64,000 bases of DNA from Paguma larvata (GCA_030068075.1 CM057826.1:70901312-70965311); one strand, 5' to 3'; shown: positions 45,604 through 58,690, counted from the stretch's first letter. A program made the numbers and translations. The notes: generated from the letters alone by a model not told the origin.

Positions 45604-47812
45604 ACTACAACATCCATTCATGACAAAACCCTCAACAAAGTAGGTTTAAAGTGAACACACTTCAACACAGTAAGTCCATATACAAAAATCCCACAGCTAA
45701 TATAATACAGTGAGGAACAAGAAAGAGATATCACTCTCATCACTATTACCTAACATGGTACTGAAAGTCTTAACCACAGCAGACAACAACAACAACAAAT
45801 TAAAAGGCATCCAAATCAGTAAGGAAGAAGCAAAATCCTCATTATTTGCAGAAGGCATGATACCATATAGAGACATAAAAGACTCCACCAAAAAGCTGGT
45901 AGAACAGATAGATGAATTCAGTAAAGCCACAGGATAGAAAATCAATATACAGAAATCTGTTGCATTTCCATATACCAAAAATGAAGCTGCAGAAAGAGAA
46001 ATCAAGGAATATATCCCATTTACAATTGCACCAAAAACAATAAGATACCTACGAATAAATCTAACCGAAGACATAGAAGATCTACACTCTGAAAACTACA
46101 AAACACTGATGAAAGAAACTGAAGATGATACAAAGAAATGGAAAGACATTCCATGCTCATGCACTGGAAGAACAAATATCATTAAGATGCCTATACTATC
46201 CAATGCAATCTAAACATTTAATGTCATATATATCAAAATACCATCATACTTTTTCACAGAACTAGAACAAACAATCCTAAAATTTGTATCAAACCACAAA
46301 AGACACCAGACAGCCAATGAAACCTTGAAAAAGAAAAGCAAAACTGGAGGCATCACAATTCCATACTTCAAAGTCATATTACAAAGCTGTAGTAATCCAA
46401 ACAATACGGTAATGGCACAGAAATAGACACATAGATCAGTGGAACAGAATAGAAAATCCAGAAATGAACCCACAACTATATGGACAATTAATTTTCAACA
46501 AAGCAGGAAAGAATATCCAATGGGAAAAAGAATGTCTCTTCAGCAAATGGTGTTGGGAAAACTGGGCAGCAACATGCAAAAGAATGAAACTGGACCAATG
46601 TCTTATACTATACACAAAAACAAATTAAAAATGGATTAAAGACCTAAATTTGAGACCTGATACCATGAAAACTCTAGAGGAGAACACTGGTAGTAATCTC
46701 TTTAACATCAGCCATAGCAACTTCTTTCTAGATATGTGTTCTAAGGGAAACAAAACAGAAAATAAACTATTGGGACTTCATCAAAATAAAAAGCTGTGCA
46801 CAGCTAAGGAAATGATCAACAAAACTAAAAGGCAACCTACAGAATGAGAAAAGATATTTGCAAATGATATACCTGATAAAGGGTTGGTATACAAAATATA
46901 CAAAGAATTGATAAAATTCTACACCTAAAAGACAAATAATCCAAATAAAAAATGGCCAGAAGTCATGAATAGATATTTTTCCAAAGAAGACATACACATG
47001 GCAGATACATGAAAAGACAGATGCTCAACATCACTCATTATCAGGGAAATACAAATCAAAACTACAGTGAGAGATCACCTCTCACCTGTCAAAATTGATA
47101 AAATCAACAACACAGGAACCATCAGCTACTGGCAAGGATGCAGAGAAAGAGGAACCCTCTTGTACTGCTGATGAGAATGCAAACTTGTGCAGCCACTCTG
47201 GAAAACAGCATGGACATTCCTCAAAATGTTAAAAATAGAACTGCCCTACAATCCAGCAGTTGCACCACTATGTATTTACCTAAAGAATAAAAATATACTA
47301 ATTAAAAGGGATATATGCACTCTAATGTTTATAGCAGCAGCATCTACAATAGCTAAAGTAGGGAAACAGCCCAAGTGTCCATTGACTGATGAATAAAGAA
47401 GGGTAGCATATATACACAAGGGGATATTACTCAGCCATAAAAAATAATGAAATCTTGCCATTTGCAATGACATGGAGGGAGCCACAGAGTAATATTCTGA
47501 GTGAAGTCAGTCAGTCAGAGAAAGACAAATGCCATATGATTTCATTCACATGTGGAATTTAAGAAACAAATAAACAAGCAAAAAGGGAAAAAAGGAGAAA
47601 GGAAAATCAAGAAACAGACTCTTAACTGCAGAGAACAAACTGAATATTACCAGTAAGGACTTGGGTGGGGGTTTGGGTTGATTAAGGAGGGTGCTTGTGA
47701 TGAGCGCAACATAATATATGGTGGTGTTAAATTACTACATTGTGCATCTGAAACTAATACAATATTTTAAGTTAACTAACTGGAATTAAAACAAAAACTT
47801 TTAAAAAAGCAG
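45604..47812 (+). mobile_element. Carnivore LINE-1, 5'-truncated, ORF2 3' half plus 3' UTR
   Basis: The insertion starts within the reverse-transcriptase region (CTACAACATCCATTCATGAC) and runs in sense to the 3' UTR and an AAAACTTTTAAAAAA tail. Coding pieces are spread over all three frames (45710-45937, 46439-46639, 46650-46847, 47187-47396). At the catalytic position, where active LINE-1 has FADD, this copy reads FAEG, and many frameshifts follow. It is therefore dead. The 3' UTR (AGGAGGGTGCTTGTGATGAG, then CATCTGAAACTAATACAAT) is of carnivore type. Flanking AAATACT words may be the target duplication. A 143-codon and a 125-codon frame on the opposite strand are antisense shadows. Confidence 0.93.
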
Positions 47813-48841
47813 TAAATACTATTCAGTATGACTGTAATAATCTTAAAAGATATGAAGTAAATATTGAATGATTAATTATAGTTTGTAGATAAAATAGGTC
47901 CATTAGGTATTTTTAAGTCTATAGAAAACCATGTTCTATATTTGCAAAACCCATATATAAGAAAAGTATATTACTATCTGCACTATGTAATCATGTTCGT
48001 TCAATAATCTTCATACTATGTATATTTAACAATTAATTTGGGTAAAAAAATCTGAATTTGAATAAGACGACTCATTTTAATCCAGTAATATAAATTCCTA
48101 TTTTAGACATAGATTAGTTTTATGATAATCTTGGGTTATGATTTCAGGAATTCTTTCAGACTAGGACAGATTTTATACATAAAATTATTGTTATTAGTAT
48201 TAATACTCCAAATATAAAAAGGTTCTAAATCAGGAACAGATCCAAAATATGATTTATAACTCACTTAGAACTACTAACACTAATCATAAGATCCAACTTA
48301 AAACATACTGTAGCCAAAATATAGGCTACGTAAAATATAATGGTTAAAAACTACCACAGTATCTTCTCCTTGGGAAGAATCACTTTCTGTTTTTAGTCGA
48401 TAAAGTTTCTTTTGCTCAAAGAATTCTCCGTGGAAGGTATTACCCCTGAGAGACTTCGATTCTCATCCCTACCCATGTTAAAGTCTCCTTAAGTCTCCTG
48501 CTACAAGTTCTGACAAAAAAAAAACTATAATTGGAGCAGCTACCAAGGCAGGAATTTGAGGATTTGTTTAACAACAACAACAATAACAATGGTAGCCTTC
48601 ATTAAACAAAAATTTCTCTCACAAATCCTTCTACAATAAGGTACAGTCCAATATTATCAAAGCATTAACCTTCCAGGAACATTTATATTTTAGCTTTGGC
48701 CTAATGCTAGCACTTTGTATAAGATAAATTTTAATTCTTACATTGTACACCATTACTAGACAGCTGATGCTGGAAATAAACATGTTAGTTTATCTACTTT
48801 TAGATTTGTCCAATAATCCATGTTTACAATCCCTCCCCCCA
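47813..48841. other. Unassigned AT-rich DNA
   Basis: Contains a short (CAA)n run near 48570-48590. The 48360-48520 patch is more mixed. No gene evidence. Confidence 0.5.
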
Positions 48842-48960
48842 AAAATATATATCTATTTATCTATCGATATACATTTATATATATACGCACAAATATATAT
48901 ACACACAAATATATATACACACATATATATACACACATATATATACACACACACATACAC

Positions 48961-49013
<53 letters not shown>

Positions 49014-49018
49014 TATAA
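48842..49018. repeat. Compound (TA)n/(CA)n/(TAGA)n microsatellite
   Basis: ATCTATTTATCTATCGATAT leads into repeated blocks of ATATATATACACACA with about 15-17 bp periodicity, then a pure CA run and a TAGATAGATA tail. Frames of 80-87 codons across it are artefacts. Confidence 0.97.
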
Positions 49019-49921
49019 AACAAATAATTATAAAGGGTACTGCCAAGTCTTGGAAGCTGTGAAATGTGATACTACAGAAAAGAGTACATCTTGTTACTAA
49101 AATCCACATTTATTTAATTTCACTACTATCTTAACTTTGAGACTGCCAGCCTTTAAAACATGTAGCCCACTTCCACCCTCTGTTCATCTATTATCCTGAG
49201 AAAACTTTTATTATACAGCTATCTCTACTATAAATATCTTTTTCAGCCATCTTACTCCACAGGCATCTATCTGTTAATACGCGAGTATGGAATCAAGTCA
49301 TCAGAGCAGAATGAAAGGAAAGAAAAATAAAGCAAGAAATTTTAAGTGAAATTTCTAATGGGGCAATTATTACAGTAGTCATCGAAAAGAGCTGTGACAT
49401 CAGATGGTCTCCACTAAACCTTGGGTAAACTAGTAACACTGTGTCCATAAGCAAGTTCCATTATATAAGATCATTTACCCTTTTTAAAGCGGGAAATACA
49501 GATTTATTTATATTTTATAATTCATTTATAGATCCTTTGAGAGGTATTCAGATGATCCATGTAATGTACTCAGAACTATACCTATTATATATTGCTAGCT
49601 GTTGTATTACTTGATGAATGAATCTCTAGGAGAGGAGAGTAAATGTTGATTTCAAAATTTCAAGTCTTAGTGACAATAACCCAGATTTGGAAGTGTAAGA
49701 AGATATATTTAGCTTTTTTGGTCTTTGTGAATGTTAACAGTAGAGCATTTGAGTAGGATCTATTGAAATTCAATTGGGGAGACGGAAAATCAAAGCTTAG
49801 CTGAAAATATAATATCAGGAACATAGTAGAATATTAAACACTTGTAGAATGGAAGAACAAGCACTTTATTAAAAATGAGACATAGTTCTGGTTTGTTGGA
49901 CACTTATCCTTGAATCACAAT
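49019..49921. other. Unassigned DNA
   Basis: No repeat or gene recognised. Confidence 0.5.
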
Positions 49922-50104
49922 TTTTAAAAAATATTTACTTATTTTTCGGAGAGCACAAGCAGAGGCAGAGAGAGGGGGTCAGAGGATCTAAAGTGGGCTC
50001 TGCGCTGACAGGCTGACAGCAGTGAGCCGGATGTGAGGCTCGAATTCACAAACCGCGAGACAATGACCTGAGCCGAAGTGGCAAGCTCAGCCAACTGAGC
50101 TTTC
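49922..50104 (-). mobile_element. CAN SINE, minus strand, truncated head
   Basis: The body reads GGCTCGAATTCACAAACCGC and then TGACCTGAGCCGAAGTGGC. The head stops at CAACTGAGCTTTCAG instead of GAGCCACCCAGG. A duplicated CTGACAGGCTGACAG word lies in the body. Confidence 0.9.
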
Positions 50105-51165
50105 AGTTGAAAACTGTAGTTTTCAACTACAAGAGAAAATTTTTTAGATTAGACAATCATGAGGTATTTTCCAGCTTTAGAACTCTATGGCAATGCAGAT
50201 ATCTATGGCTATGTACCAACAATATTCTACATTTTATAGCAATCTTTAAGCTCTTTAACTTGAACCATTTTAGTTGGACTAATGATACAAAATTAACTTT
50301 AATATAATAATAGCATAGGTGTGGTTCACTGCAATTCTATCTGTGAAATTATTGCTTGAGGGAGCAAATATTTAAAAATTAATCTCTTTGCCAAGAGAGT
50401 TATAGAATTCAGTTCAAATTATTATGGAACCAAAGTCTGTAGAGGTATCATCAAAATTAACTTAATTAAGGAAAAGAAAGAAGACGGTTGGAACAAGTAT
50501 TGGGACAAAAATTACCTTTGAATTTCAGTATTTTAAATAGAGAGTTACTGATATGTTAAATTTTGGGAAACACTTTACTCGCATTACTTTACCTACTATG
50601 GGTGTAAATTTGTATAATATTGTAGCTGTTTTTAAAGAAACTATTAGGACAAGATAAAACTAACCCAAATTTTACATGTTTAAAATGAAAAAAAATAAAT
50701 TTGTACATCATTTCACTAATAAGAAGGTTTCACTCCTTGTTTCATATCACTTTTTCTAATTAAAAATAAAAATTTACTGATGATAGTTATGAAAACTCAA
50801 AAATGAAATGGAGAACAAATGACTTGAGCCTGTGTTAGCATTTAATACTCCATTAGAAAAAAAAATTACATAATCCAAACAGCATGGAGATTTAAAGGCA
50901 TTTCATTGGAAAATAGATTTTAAAATTCATTTTGTCATTTACTTTCAAAAGGAATAATCCAATTAATATTAGAGTGCACATATTTTGTGTAGTATTTATG
51001 CTGAAGTTTGACACAAAGGTGGAAAATCATTTGTAAATAAGTACAAATACTAATAAAGTTAAACGATATTTTAAGATTGTTAAAATACTGTAGATAATGT
51101 TCTGATATCATTTTAAGCAAGATGGTCAGAAATAAATTTCTCATTGCATCCTAATACTGCTACAG
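50105..51165. other. Unassigned AT-rich DNA
   Basis: A small repeat, GTTGAAAACTGTAGTTTTCAAC, at 50106-50127 forms a perfect palindrome. No gene evidence. Confidence 0.45.
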
Positions 51166-51184
51166 AATTGTATAAGTCCTGTTT

Positions 51185-51383
51185 GGGGTGCCTGGGTGGC
51201 CCAGTTGGTTGAGCATTCAACTTTTGATTTCTGCTTAGGTCAGGATTCCAGGGTCGTGGAATCAAGCCCCGCATTGGGCTCTGTGCTGGGCATGAAGCCT
51301 GCTTGAGATTCTCTTTCTTTCTCTCCCCCTTTGCCCCTCTCCCCACTCACATGCTCTCTCTCATTCTAAAAATTAAAATAATA
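51185..51383 (+). mobile_element. CAN SINE of a second subfamily
   Basis: The body reads CCAGGGTCGTGGAATCAAGC and CTGTGCTGGGCATGAAGCCT, unlike the GACAGCTCAGAGCC type. Flanked by AATTGTATAAGTCCT (51166-51180 and 51384-51398). The tail is AAAAATTAAAATAATA. Confidence 0.95.
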
Positions 51384-51398
51384 AATTGTATAAGTCCT

Positions 51399-51896
51399 CT
51401 CATTCTTATACATTTATTCACTGACATTTTTGTGAATATAATTTTGAATTCCCACATGAAAATTTATATTTAAATTATAAGCCACAATGTACAAAAGGCC
51501 AATAGATTTTCTAATATATTACTGAACACTTTCCTATGTAATTATCAAATTGTCTGACTTTTTAAATACTCCTATGATTTGTTTTTGGTTTGTTTCTGTT
51601 TTGCCAGTTCACTACAAGTAAAACTGTTAAGAATAAGGGGTCACAGCTTCACTACCAAGAAAAAAAGGCAAATATGTTCCATTCCATTTATAATACAAAG
51701 TAAGAATGGCTTTTACTGGTAATAGTTTCAAACCTATTTTTCATATGTTCTTAAGCAAAAAACAAATCAATAAATCACAACAAAAAAGCCAGAGCCTAAT
51801 TTCCTAAAAGAATTAATTCTAGTGAAAAAAAGGTACTCATACACTCAAATTTACACACATACGCCCTTGTTTAAATATAACACTAACTTACTTACT
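51399..51896. other. Unassigned AT-rich DNA
   Basis: Nothing recognised. Confidence 0.5.
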
Positions 51897-52110
51897 CATT
51901 CAATACATTCTATAAATATTTAATGAGTATCCAGGCACTGTGATTGGGATTGGGTATATACAATGTTGAATTAGAGATGAAAACTGGTCTGTGTATGCTA
52001 ATATTCCAGCAGGGAAGACAGATAAATGAATTAGAGATTATTGACCATTGTGATAAATTATATGATAAAATCAGACATTTAATTAATTCAAAGAAGATTT
52101 CTGGGAGAAT
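51897..52110 (-). mobile_element. L2 LINE 3' relic, minus strand
   Basis: AAATATTTAATGAGTATCCA, then GGCACTGTGATTGGGATTGG and GCAGGGAAGACAGATAAATG, match the reversed L2 3' end. Confidence 0.65.
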
Positions 52111-54797
52111 GTTTTAAACTGCCACAATTTATTTGGCATTTTCAATTTGGTTTAAAAATCTCTACTATTTACTATCTACAGATCATGTATAAAAGCTATA
52201 ACAAAACTCTTGTTAATTTTTCTTTTTGCATTTTTTGAGGAAATTACCCTGAGGGAATTCCTTAAGTGATTGTTATTGGAATACACTCAACATTGTTAAC
52301 TCCCCTCATGCTCATGCTGCTATAATTCTCATGAATCTGTAGGCCAACTATTTCATCTCCAGAAAGTCACAAAAATCCTTCTAGTAACAACTCAATCCCT
52401 TGTCTCAGGATTATAAAGAAAATGTGGTGGAAGCTATGAAAATCTACACAGAAAATACAAGAATAGCAACATGTATATCGATTTTATGTGATCTTATCCA
52501 TTGTCATTTTGGACAGCCAGTGTCACGCCAACATGATCTCAAGAACTTATTGCATATTCTTGCAAAGTAGTAGGTTTCTATTATTTTTCTTGCTAGCAAA
52601 TATCCTTATTTTATATTTTTAAAAAAGATGACTTAAGTATATAGTCTTAATGGTGATTTAACATAGTGCCAAAAAAAAAAGCATAACTATCATTTTATTA
52701 CATCAGATAAGGACATTTCCTCATTATACTTAATTGGATCAATTTAGAATTTATGTAATTTAGGTAAAATCTGAAGTACAGTTTTATTTTTTAAAAACTC
52801 TTAAAGAAGTAGTAAGTTTGTATTATCTTCATACATCTTAAACAGTTATTTTTAAGCATACACATATTTTGATTCTGATTTTACTTTCAAAACTTTGGTC
52901 AATATAAATTAAGAACTTTGAAGTCAATTTTATCAAATAATTTCATAATATCTAATATGATATAACAAGACGATTTAGAAGTGCTGAAGAAAGATTTAAT
53001 ACTGACAAAGCTTTGTTAACATATTTGAACCACATGAAAGCACTGTTTGTAGGTTAAAATTAATAAAAAAAATTAGCACTTTGCCTAATATATTGGTGAA
53101 GCTATAATAACTGTACTGGATGCTAAAAAGCATATATACTTTTAGATCTATTTAATGAAGAGATAGGCTGTTTTGATCTTTTGGTATATTACTTATATAA
53201 TTCCAAATATTTTCATATCTGAATATTCTATTCACATCTTTAAAAAAGAGGGAATTTAATGCTTGGAGTTTGTGGTATCTTTTTGGTTTATTAAAAGTAA
53301 CTCCTGGATGTTTATTCATGGACTACTAAATGTACAAAATCCCGTATCTCTGAACATAATGAAAACAGATCTACCAAAAGGAGTTTTTAATAATATTATG
53401 AATTACCACATCAAAGCTAAATGACTATTGCTAACAGTTCAAAAACCTGCAAAATCCATGATTATCTATATAACTTCTCACTAACCTCTAACAGCAAAGA
53501 TACATTTCATAGTACATTTAATAAAACTTATTCAGAGGTCAGACTACTGAGAACTTTAGGAACCTGAAGCTATGCAAAATTTGTACAATCTTTTCAAAAG
53601 GGCAGTTGTCATTGCTAACTGCTAAACTGGAGTGATTGTATGTGATATACAGGTACTACTTAATTTCCCTGTCTAAAGGAAAGATCACATTATTTTTGTT
53701 GATAGTGGTGACTTAAGGACCTCTTAAAAACTCAAAATAAGAAGGTGATTTAGAAGAGGCAGAAGCCACACCAAATGATTCTGCATTCTGGGAAAGAAAG
53801 GTTCTGACACTCTTAAGGATGGTTTTAGAGAATCACTAGAGGGATCACAAGAAAGGTACTGGGGAGCAGCTCCCAATCTGAGGACAAAGTGCTCTAGCCA
53901 CATCCTGTGTATGACAATGATGGGGTAGGCTTGATGGATGCCCCGTCACCAACACACACACATCTGCTGTCAAACTACAATGAAAAGTACTTGTTTTTCA
54001 GGCATATCTCTGGTTTGTGGCTTTTTGATGCTATCCAATTTTGATGGAAAGAAAAAAACTACATTTACATAGGATACCTAGCATATTATATATTCAATCC
54101 ATTTTATCAGTTTCCAGCACAAAAAAGTCACCCAGGATAAGAGAGGAAGGAAATATTAGAATTGCTATTTCTATTTTTTATATCTCAACTGGCTTAATTT
54201 ATATTTTTATACAATTTATAATTTAAAATTATTAGTAGTTATACATGCATACAAATTTCTCAAATTTAATATACACAATATTTGAGTTGAGGGCCCCACT
54301 CTAGGTATCATATTCTTAGTGAAATACATATAGTTTAAAAGACCTTGAAATCATCTGCACTAGTACTTTAAATTATGGTTTAAATGAGGCCACTGAACAC
54401 TGAGTATCTGACCACCACATTATGGTTTCATAGACTTTGCTTTTGGACGATACTATTTACTACAGTGAAGGAACACAATATACAAGCATAGTATCCCATC
54501 CCCCAATGTGTTAATTGTGCCTACATTTTCTTTCATAGGGTTTACAGTACCAGGATAAAATGAGAAGTGGTGAGGGTGTCGTTCAACTTTTCTTGCCTTT
54601 TCCTGGCTAACGTGTGGGCACATGACCAATATTAATCAGAGTCCCTCTCCCTTGTGAATATTAATCATCAACAGAAAAATAACAAAGCCTGAAGATACCT
54701 CCAGCTGGCCCATCTAGAGCATCACCAACAGAAGAGCTGACCCAGTAGTGCTTTCATTCAATGTACTTGCTTGTATATTTTATCTTTATTTGATAAT
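52111..54797. other. Unassigned AT-rich DNA, 2.7 kb
   Basis: No SINE or LINE words recognised. The part 53700-54000 is more mixed in composition. The part 54540-54760 (GGCACATGACCAATATTAAT) may be an old LTR or MER relic that I cannot name. Confidence 0.4.
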
Positions 54798-54807
54798 AAA
54801 ATTATTT

Positions 54808-54988
54808 TTTTAATTTATTGAGTTTATTTATTTATTTAGACAGAGAGACAGAGTGCATGGGGGAGGGGCAGAGAGACAGGGGAATAGTCAGCATGAAGCC
54901 CAATGCCTGATCTCACAAACCATGAGATCATGACCTGAGCCGAAACCAAGAGTTAGACACTTAACCAACTGAGCCACCCAGGCACCCC
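54808..54988 (-). mobile_element. CAN SINE, minus strand
   Basis: Flanked by AAAATTATTT (54798-54807 and 54989-54998). The tail contains a TTTATTTATTTATTTAG array and the head is CCACCCAGGCACCCC. A segment of the body (the GACAGCTCAGAGCC region) is missing. Confidence 0.95.
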
Positions 54989-55239
54989 AAAATTATTTCT
55001 ATCTGCCTTAAGATGGAAAGTCAGACTTAAATGGATTCCAGTAAATGAGAAAAGGGTCAAATTTTCCTAGGAGATAAAATTTCATATAAGTATAGAAGTC
55101 CATATATTCATTCCCATCACTTATCTGTCAACTGAATAGGATAACGAGTGTAATAAATCAATAGTAGTATGTATAGGGCTCTTTCAAATGACCTAAGTCA
55201 TTTCAAATAACCTAAGCATTTGGTTAATAATAAAACAAA

Positions 55240-55475
55240 CTGACATTTAGCACATTATTGCTACTTGCCAAACACAATTTGAAGTTTTGTAATGTGTATT
55301 AATTCAATTGATTCTCTTAATAAGCCTGTAAATTAGCTATAATAAATACTCATTTTATACATAATGAAACTGAGGTAACTAGTTATGATAGTTATAAAAG
55401 GTCATACGACTAGGTGGATAGTAGAACACATACATAAACCTAGGCACTGTGTTTTCAGAATCAGTCCTCTTTTTA
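55240..55475 (-). mobile_element. MIR, minus strand
   Basis: GTAATGTGTATTAATTCAAT, then ACTCATTTTATACATAATGA, AACTGAGGTAACTAG and AAGGTCATACGACTAGGTGG give the reversed MIR core in order. Confidence 0.75.
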
Positions 55476-55654
55476 TTCCATATTGTTTCTCATGTAATAA
55501 TAAAAGTTAAACCTTTTGGATTTTGTTTATTGGTACAAACAATTGCACTGACTTTGAATGTAACTTCCCACTCCTTCATTCATCCTTCCTAGAAACACAA
55601 GTCAAACAAAGCAAAATTTACTTGTGCAAAGAAGGAATGAAGTCACTAAGCCGC

Positions 55655-56205
55655 GGTTGTCCAAACCCTGCATATTCACAGAAAGGTTTAACCCCTGCTT
55701 AGGTCCTGGGAGATAACCTTTGCTCTCAGAATAACCTTTGTTACTAGACGACTTTTTCACTTGGGGCCTTGGACCATCCAGGATATTTTATACTAACAAT
55801 GCGATTTATTGTAGGAGACATGGACCAAGCACCATCGGTGTTCTGTCTAGAGGGGTAAGAGATTAAGTAACTAAGATCAGCCAGATGGGCGGTCAGTTCT
55901 GTCTATTGAACAATGCCCAGTAAAAATCCAGGACACTAAGGTTCTCAGTTGATGGGAAGCTCAACCTTAATACATTGTGTGTACTGTCACACACTGTCAC
56001 TGAAAGAATTAGGCCTTATCGGTAAGACTACAATTGAGAGAAGATAACTGGAAGCCTGCATCTGCTCTCTCCTGGAGTCTGCCCTATGTGTGTTTTACCT
56101 TTGCTGATCTTCCTCTGTACCCTTTTACTGAAATAAACCATATCCATCAGTTTAACAGCTTCCGTGAGTCCTGTAAGTGCTTCTAGAAAATCATATCTAT
56201 ATTTT
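55655..56205 (+). mobile_element. Old ERV-type LTR
   Basis: The end reads CCTTTTACTGAAATAAACCA (AATAAA signal near 56131), then CGTGAGTCCTGTAAGTGCTT and CTAGAAAATC, typical of LTR wording. The whole block is distinctly richer in G and C than its flanks. Family not assigned, edges approximate; no internal region follows. Confidence 0.5.
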
Positions 56206-56378
56206 TCTCCAGAATTTCATCTTATCCATGTGTAAATAGGGTAATTCATTAAAAGAAGCACCCTTATATCCTAGGTATGATTTACTGTTTTCAGGGAGAA
56301 AACTCTTCAAGAATTTAGACAACTATTCAACAGTTGTAAGGACTGCCCAATTTAACATGACATCTTTCACTACTTTTA

Positions 56379-56610
56379 CTACTATTTATTTATTTATTTA
56401 TTTAGTTAGTTAGTTTATTTATTTTGAGAGAGGAAGTAAAAGTGTGACCAGGGAAAGGGCAGAGAGAGAGGGAGAGAGAGAGAATCCCAAGCAGACTCCG
56501 TCCTGTCAGTGTAGAGTCCTATGCTGGGCTCAAATTCACAAACCATGAGATCATGACCTGAGCCGAAAACAAGAGTTGGACTCTTAACCAACTGAGTCAC
56601 TCAGGCAACC
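56379..56610 (-). mobile_element. CAN SINE, minus strand, 17-bp target duplication
   Basis: ATCTTTCACTACTTTTA on the left (56362-56378) matches ATCTTTTACTACTTTTA on the right (56611-56627). The tail is a TTTATTTATTTATTTAGTTAG array. Confidence 0.96.
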
Positions 56611-56774
56611 ATCTTTTACTACTTTTAAAACATCACATTCAAACATGGAAATAAAAATAAGAACTTTTAAAGGGGATTAGGAAACAATGATAAAAACTTA
56701 TTCACAATGTGTAATTCGTGAATCCTCTAGATGAATAAATCACATATTATTTAAAACAATATTTATATATATTT

Positions 56775-56994
56775 TTAATTTTTTTAATGTTTAATTTATT
56801 TTTTGAGAGACACAGAGACAGAGTGTAAGCAGAGGAAGGGCAGAGAGAGAGACACACAGAATCTGAAGCAGGCTCCAGGCTCTGAGCTGTCAGCACAGAC
56901 CCTGACGCGGGGCTCGAACTCACAGACCCAGAATGTGAGATCATGATCTGAGCCCAAGTTAGCCACTTAACCGACTGAGCTACCAAGGTGCCCC
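56775..56994 (-). mobile_element. CAN SINE, minus strand, well preserved
   Basis: Keeps CCTGACGCGGGGCTCGAACT and the full body. Contains an extra AGAATGTGAGATC step near the B box. ATATTTATAT words flank it. Confidence 0.95.
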
Positions 56995-57789
56995 AAAATT
57001 ATATTTATATTTCTTAGTCTGATAATACAAACTAGGCAGTCATGTTGTGCTTTTGGCTGAAAATGAAGAAAACACTAAAAAAAATTATGATGAAACAAAA
57101 ATCAACCATAATGCAACAGAGTAAACCACTATTTAAATATGATGTATATATTCCTTTCTTTCACCTTCCTCCCTTATGTACATTAGTTTAGATGTAAACT
57201 CATTTTCTCCAGAGGGTATCACCTATTCTATCTGGTAATGTGCAGTAAAGAAATGCCAAAGAATGTGAGAATATCACCATGTGTTCTAGGATGGAGAACC
57301 CCAAAGAGATAAACAACACTTTCGAGACAAAAACCACTGATGATCTTTTCCTTTCAGACAGCTTTACTAGGCAATCACACGGATCAGGGTTACATGTTTT
57401 TTACATCTTCAACAAACAGCATCCTTGGAGAAATAGCCTGCCTATATTGTAATCTACCAGCCCTACCTACCAGATCGGTCACCGAGTTATCACTGCAATA
57501 GGTAACTATGCTGTGCAAATGTCTTTGTGAAAGAGCAGGTGATCATTGTCAACAGGAAAAAAAAAATCGTATCTTAAAATCATTCCTGTAACCAGTTCCT
57601 CTGACTACACTCTACCTCAGGCTTTAGATACCATCCATTTTCTACACACACATACACATACACACAAACACACACACAGTCATGACAGCATTCCGATATG
57701 CCGTAGTGTTTCTGCAGTTTGGTTTGGTTTGATTTGGCTTAGCACTTCGAGTTAATGTTTTATACTGCTATATATCTTGTAGTGATTAT
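56995..57789. other. Unassigned DNA with a (CA)n run
   Basis: A degenerate CA microsatellite lies at 57643-57679. The patch 57280-57540 is mixed in composition and unassigned. Confidence 0.5.
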
Positions 57790-58460
57790 TTTTGAAGAAG
57801 GCATTCAGAAGTTAAAACTAGCATTACTTCTCATATTGTCAGGAACAAGAAATATCCAGATAACTTATAAATATATATTTTAAGTATATATATTTATGAC
57901 CATATTTGTGATAATTTTATTCTTTGCTTTTCACTCACTTAACAATATGTGAAAATTTTTCTATCTCTTTCAATATTTTCTATAAAAAGTTCTCAATGCC
58001 TCCATAATATTATATGGTATGAATATAGTGGACAATTCTCTATTTGGGGATATTTTTATATAATTATTATTTTTAATAATTATAAAAGTGCTCCAATGGG
58101 CATTTTATATAAGTATGTAATGGCACAGGTTTTTTTTATTAAATATTTGGGGTAGATTCTTAGAGTTAAGATCCAGTAAATATGAATTATTTTGTTTGTT
58201 CTTTCATCAAGCAGTTTAAGAAATTTTTAGTAGCTTCAAAATATAAATTCCATGTCACTAACTTTTCAAAAGAACACTTGTGGAATAGTAGTTTACAAAT
58301 TCCTTTTGAGTGTCCTCATATAATTTAATATAAAAAACTTAAACTTAATACATTCTTAAAAGATAAACGGCATAAAAATATTTTAAGGTATTTGATATAT
58401 TTTCTCAAACCATCTACCAGAAATGTTGAATTTGCAATCTCATCAACAAAAATTCAATTC
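57790..58460 (-). mobile_element. Ancient LINE-1 ORF2 3' relic, minus strand
   Basis: TTTGCTTTTCACTCACTTAA, then CCATAATATTATATGGTATG, GTAGATTCTTAGAGTTAAGA and AACCATCTACCAGAAATGTT match reversed LINE-1 ORF2 C-terminal and 3' words in order. Confidence 0.65.
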
Positions 58461-58519
58461 ATCCTTAAAGTCTAATTGACATAACTTGGAGAAATTACAC
58501 ATTAAGTTTATAAGGACAG

Positions 58520-58690
58520 TGATAAATGTTTAGTATATACTAAGCACCTACTTTTTTTACTTCCTGTCATATGTGATCCCTACAACGATTACCAGAGATA
58601 CATATTGTGTTATTCCCTTTTTAGAGATGAGAAAACTATGGTTTAGTCTTACCATTTAACTTTCTCAAGGTCTGATGACTAGAAAGGGGA
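58520..58690 (-). mobile_element. MIR, minus strand
   Basis: ATACTAAGCACCTACTTTTT, then ATCCCTACAACGATTACCAG, TTTTTAGAGATGAGAAAACT and CTTTCTCAAGGTCTGATGAC give the MIR core in reverse. Confidence 0.65.

Noticed and set aside
45186..46473. Minus-strand frames of 143, 125 and 87 codons
   Set aside because: They run through a minus-strand SINE and antisense to the truncated LINE-1, so they are shadows of repeat DNA.
48743..49109. Frames of 80-87 codons rich in Tyr, Ile, Thr and His (or Cys and Val on the other strand)
   Set aside because: They are translations of a CA/TA microsatellite.
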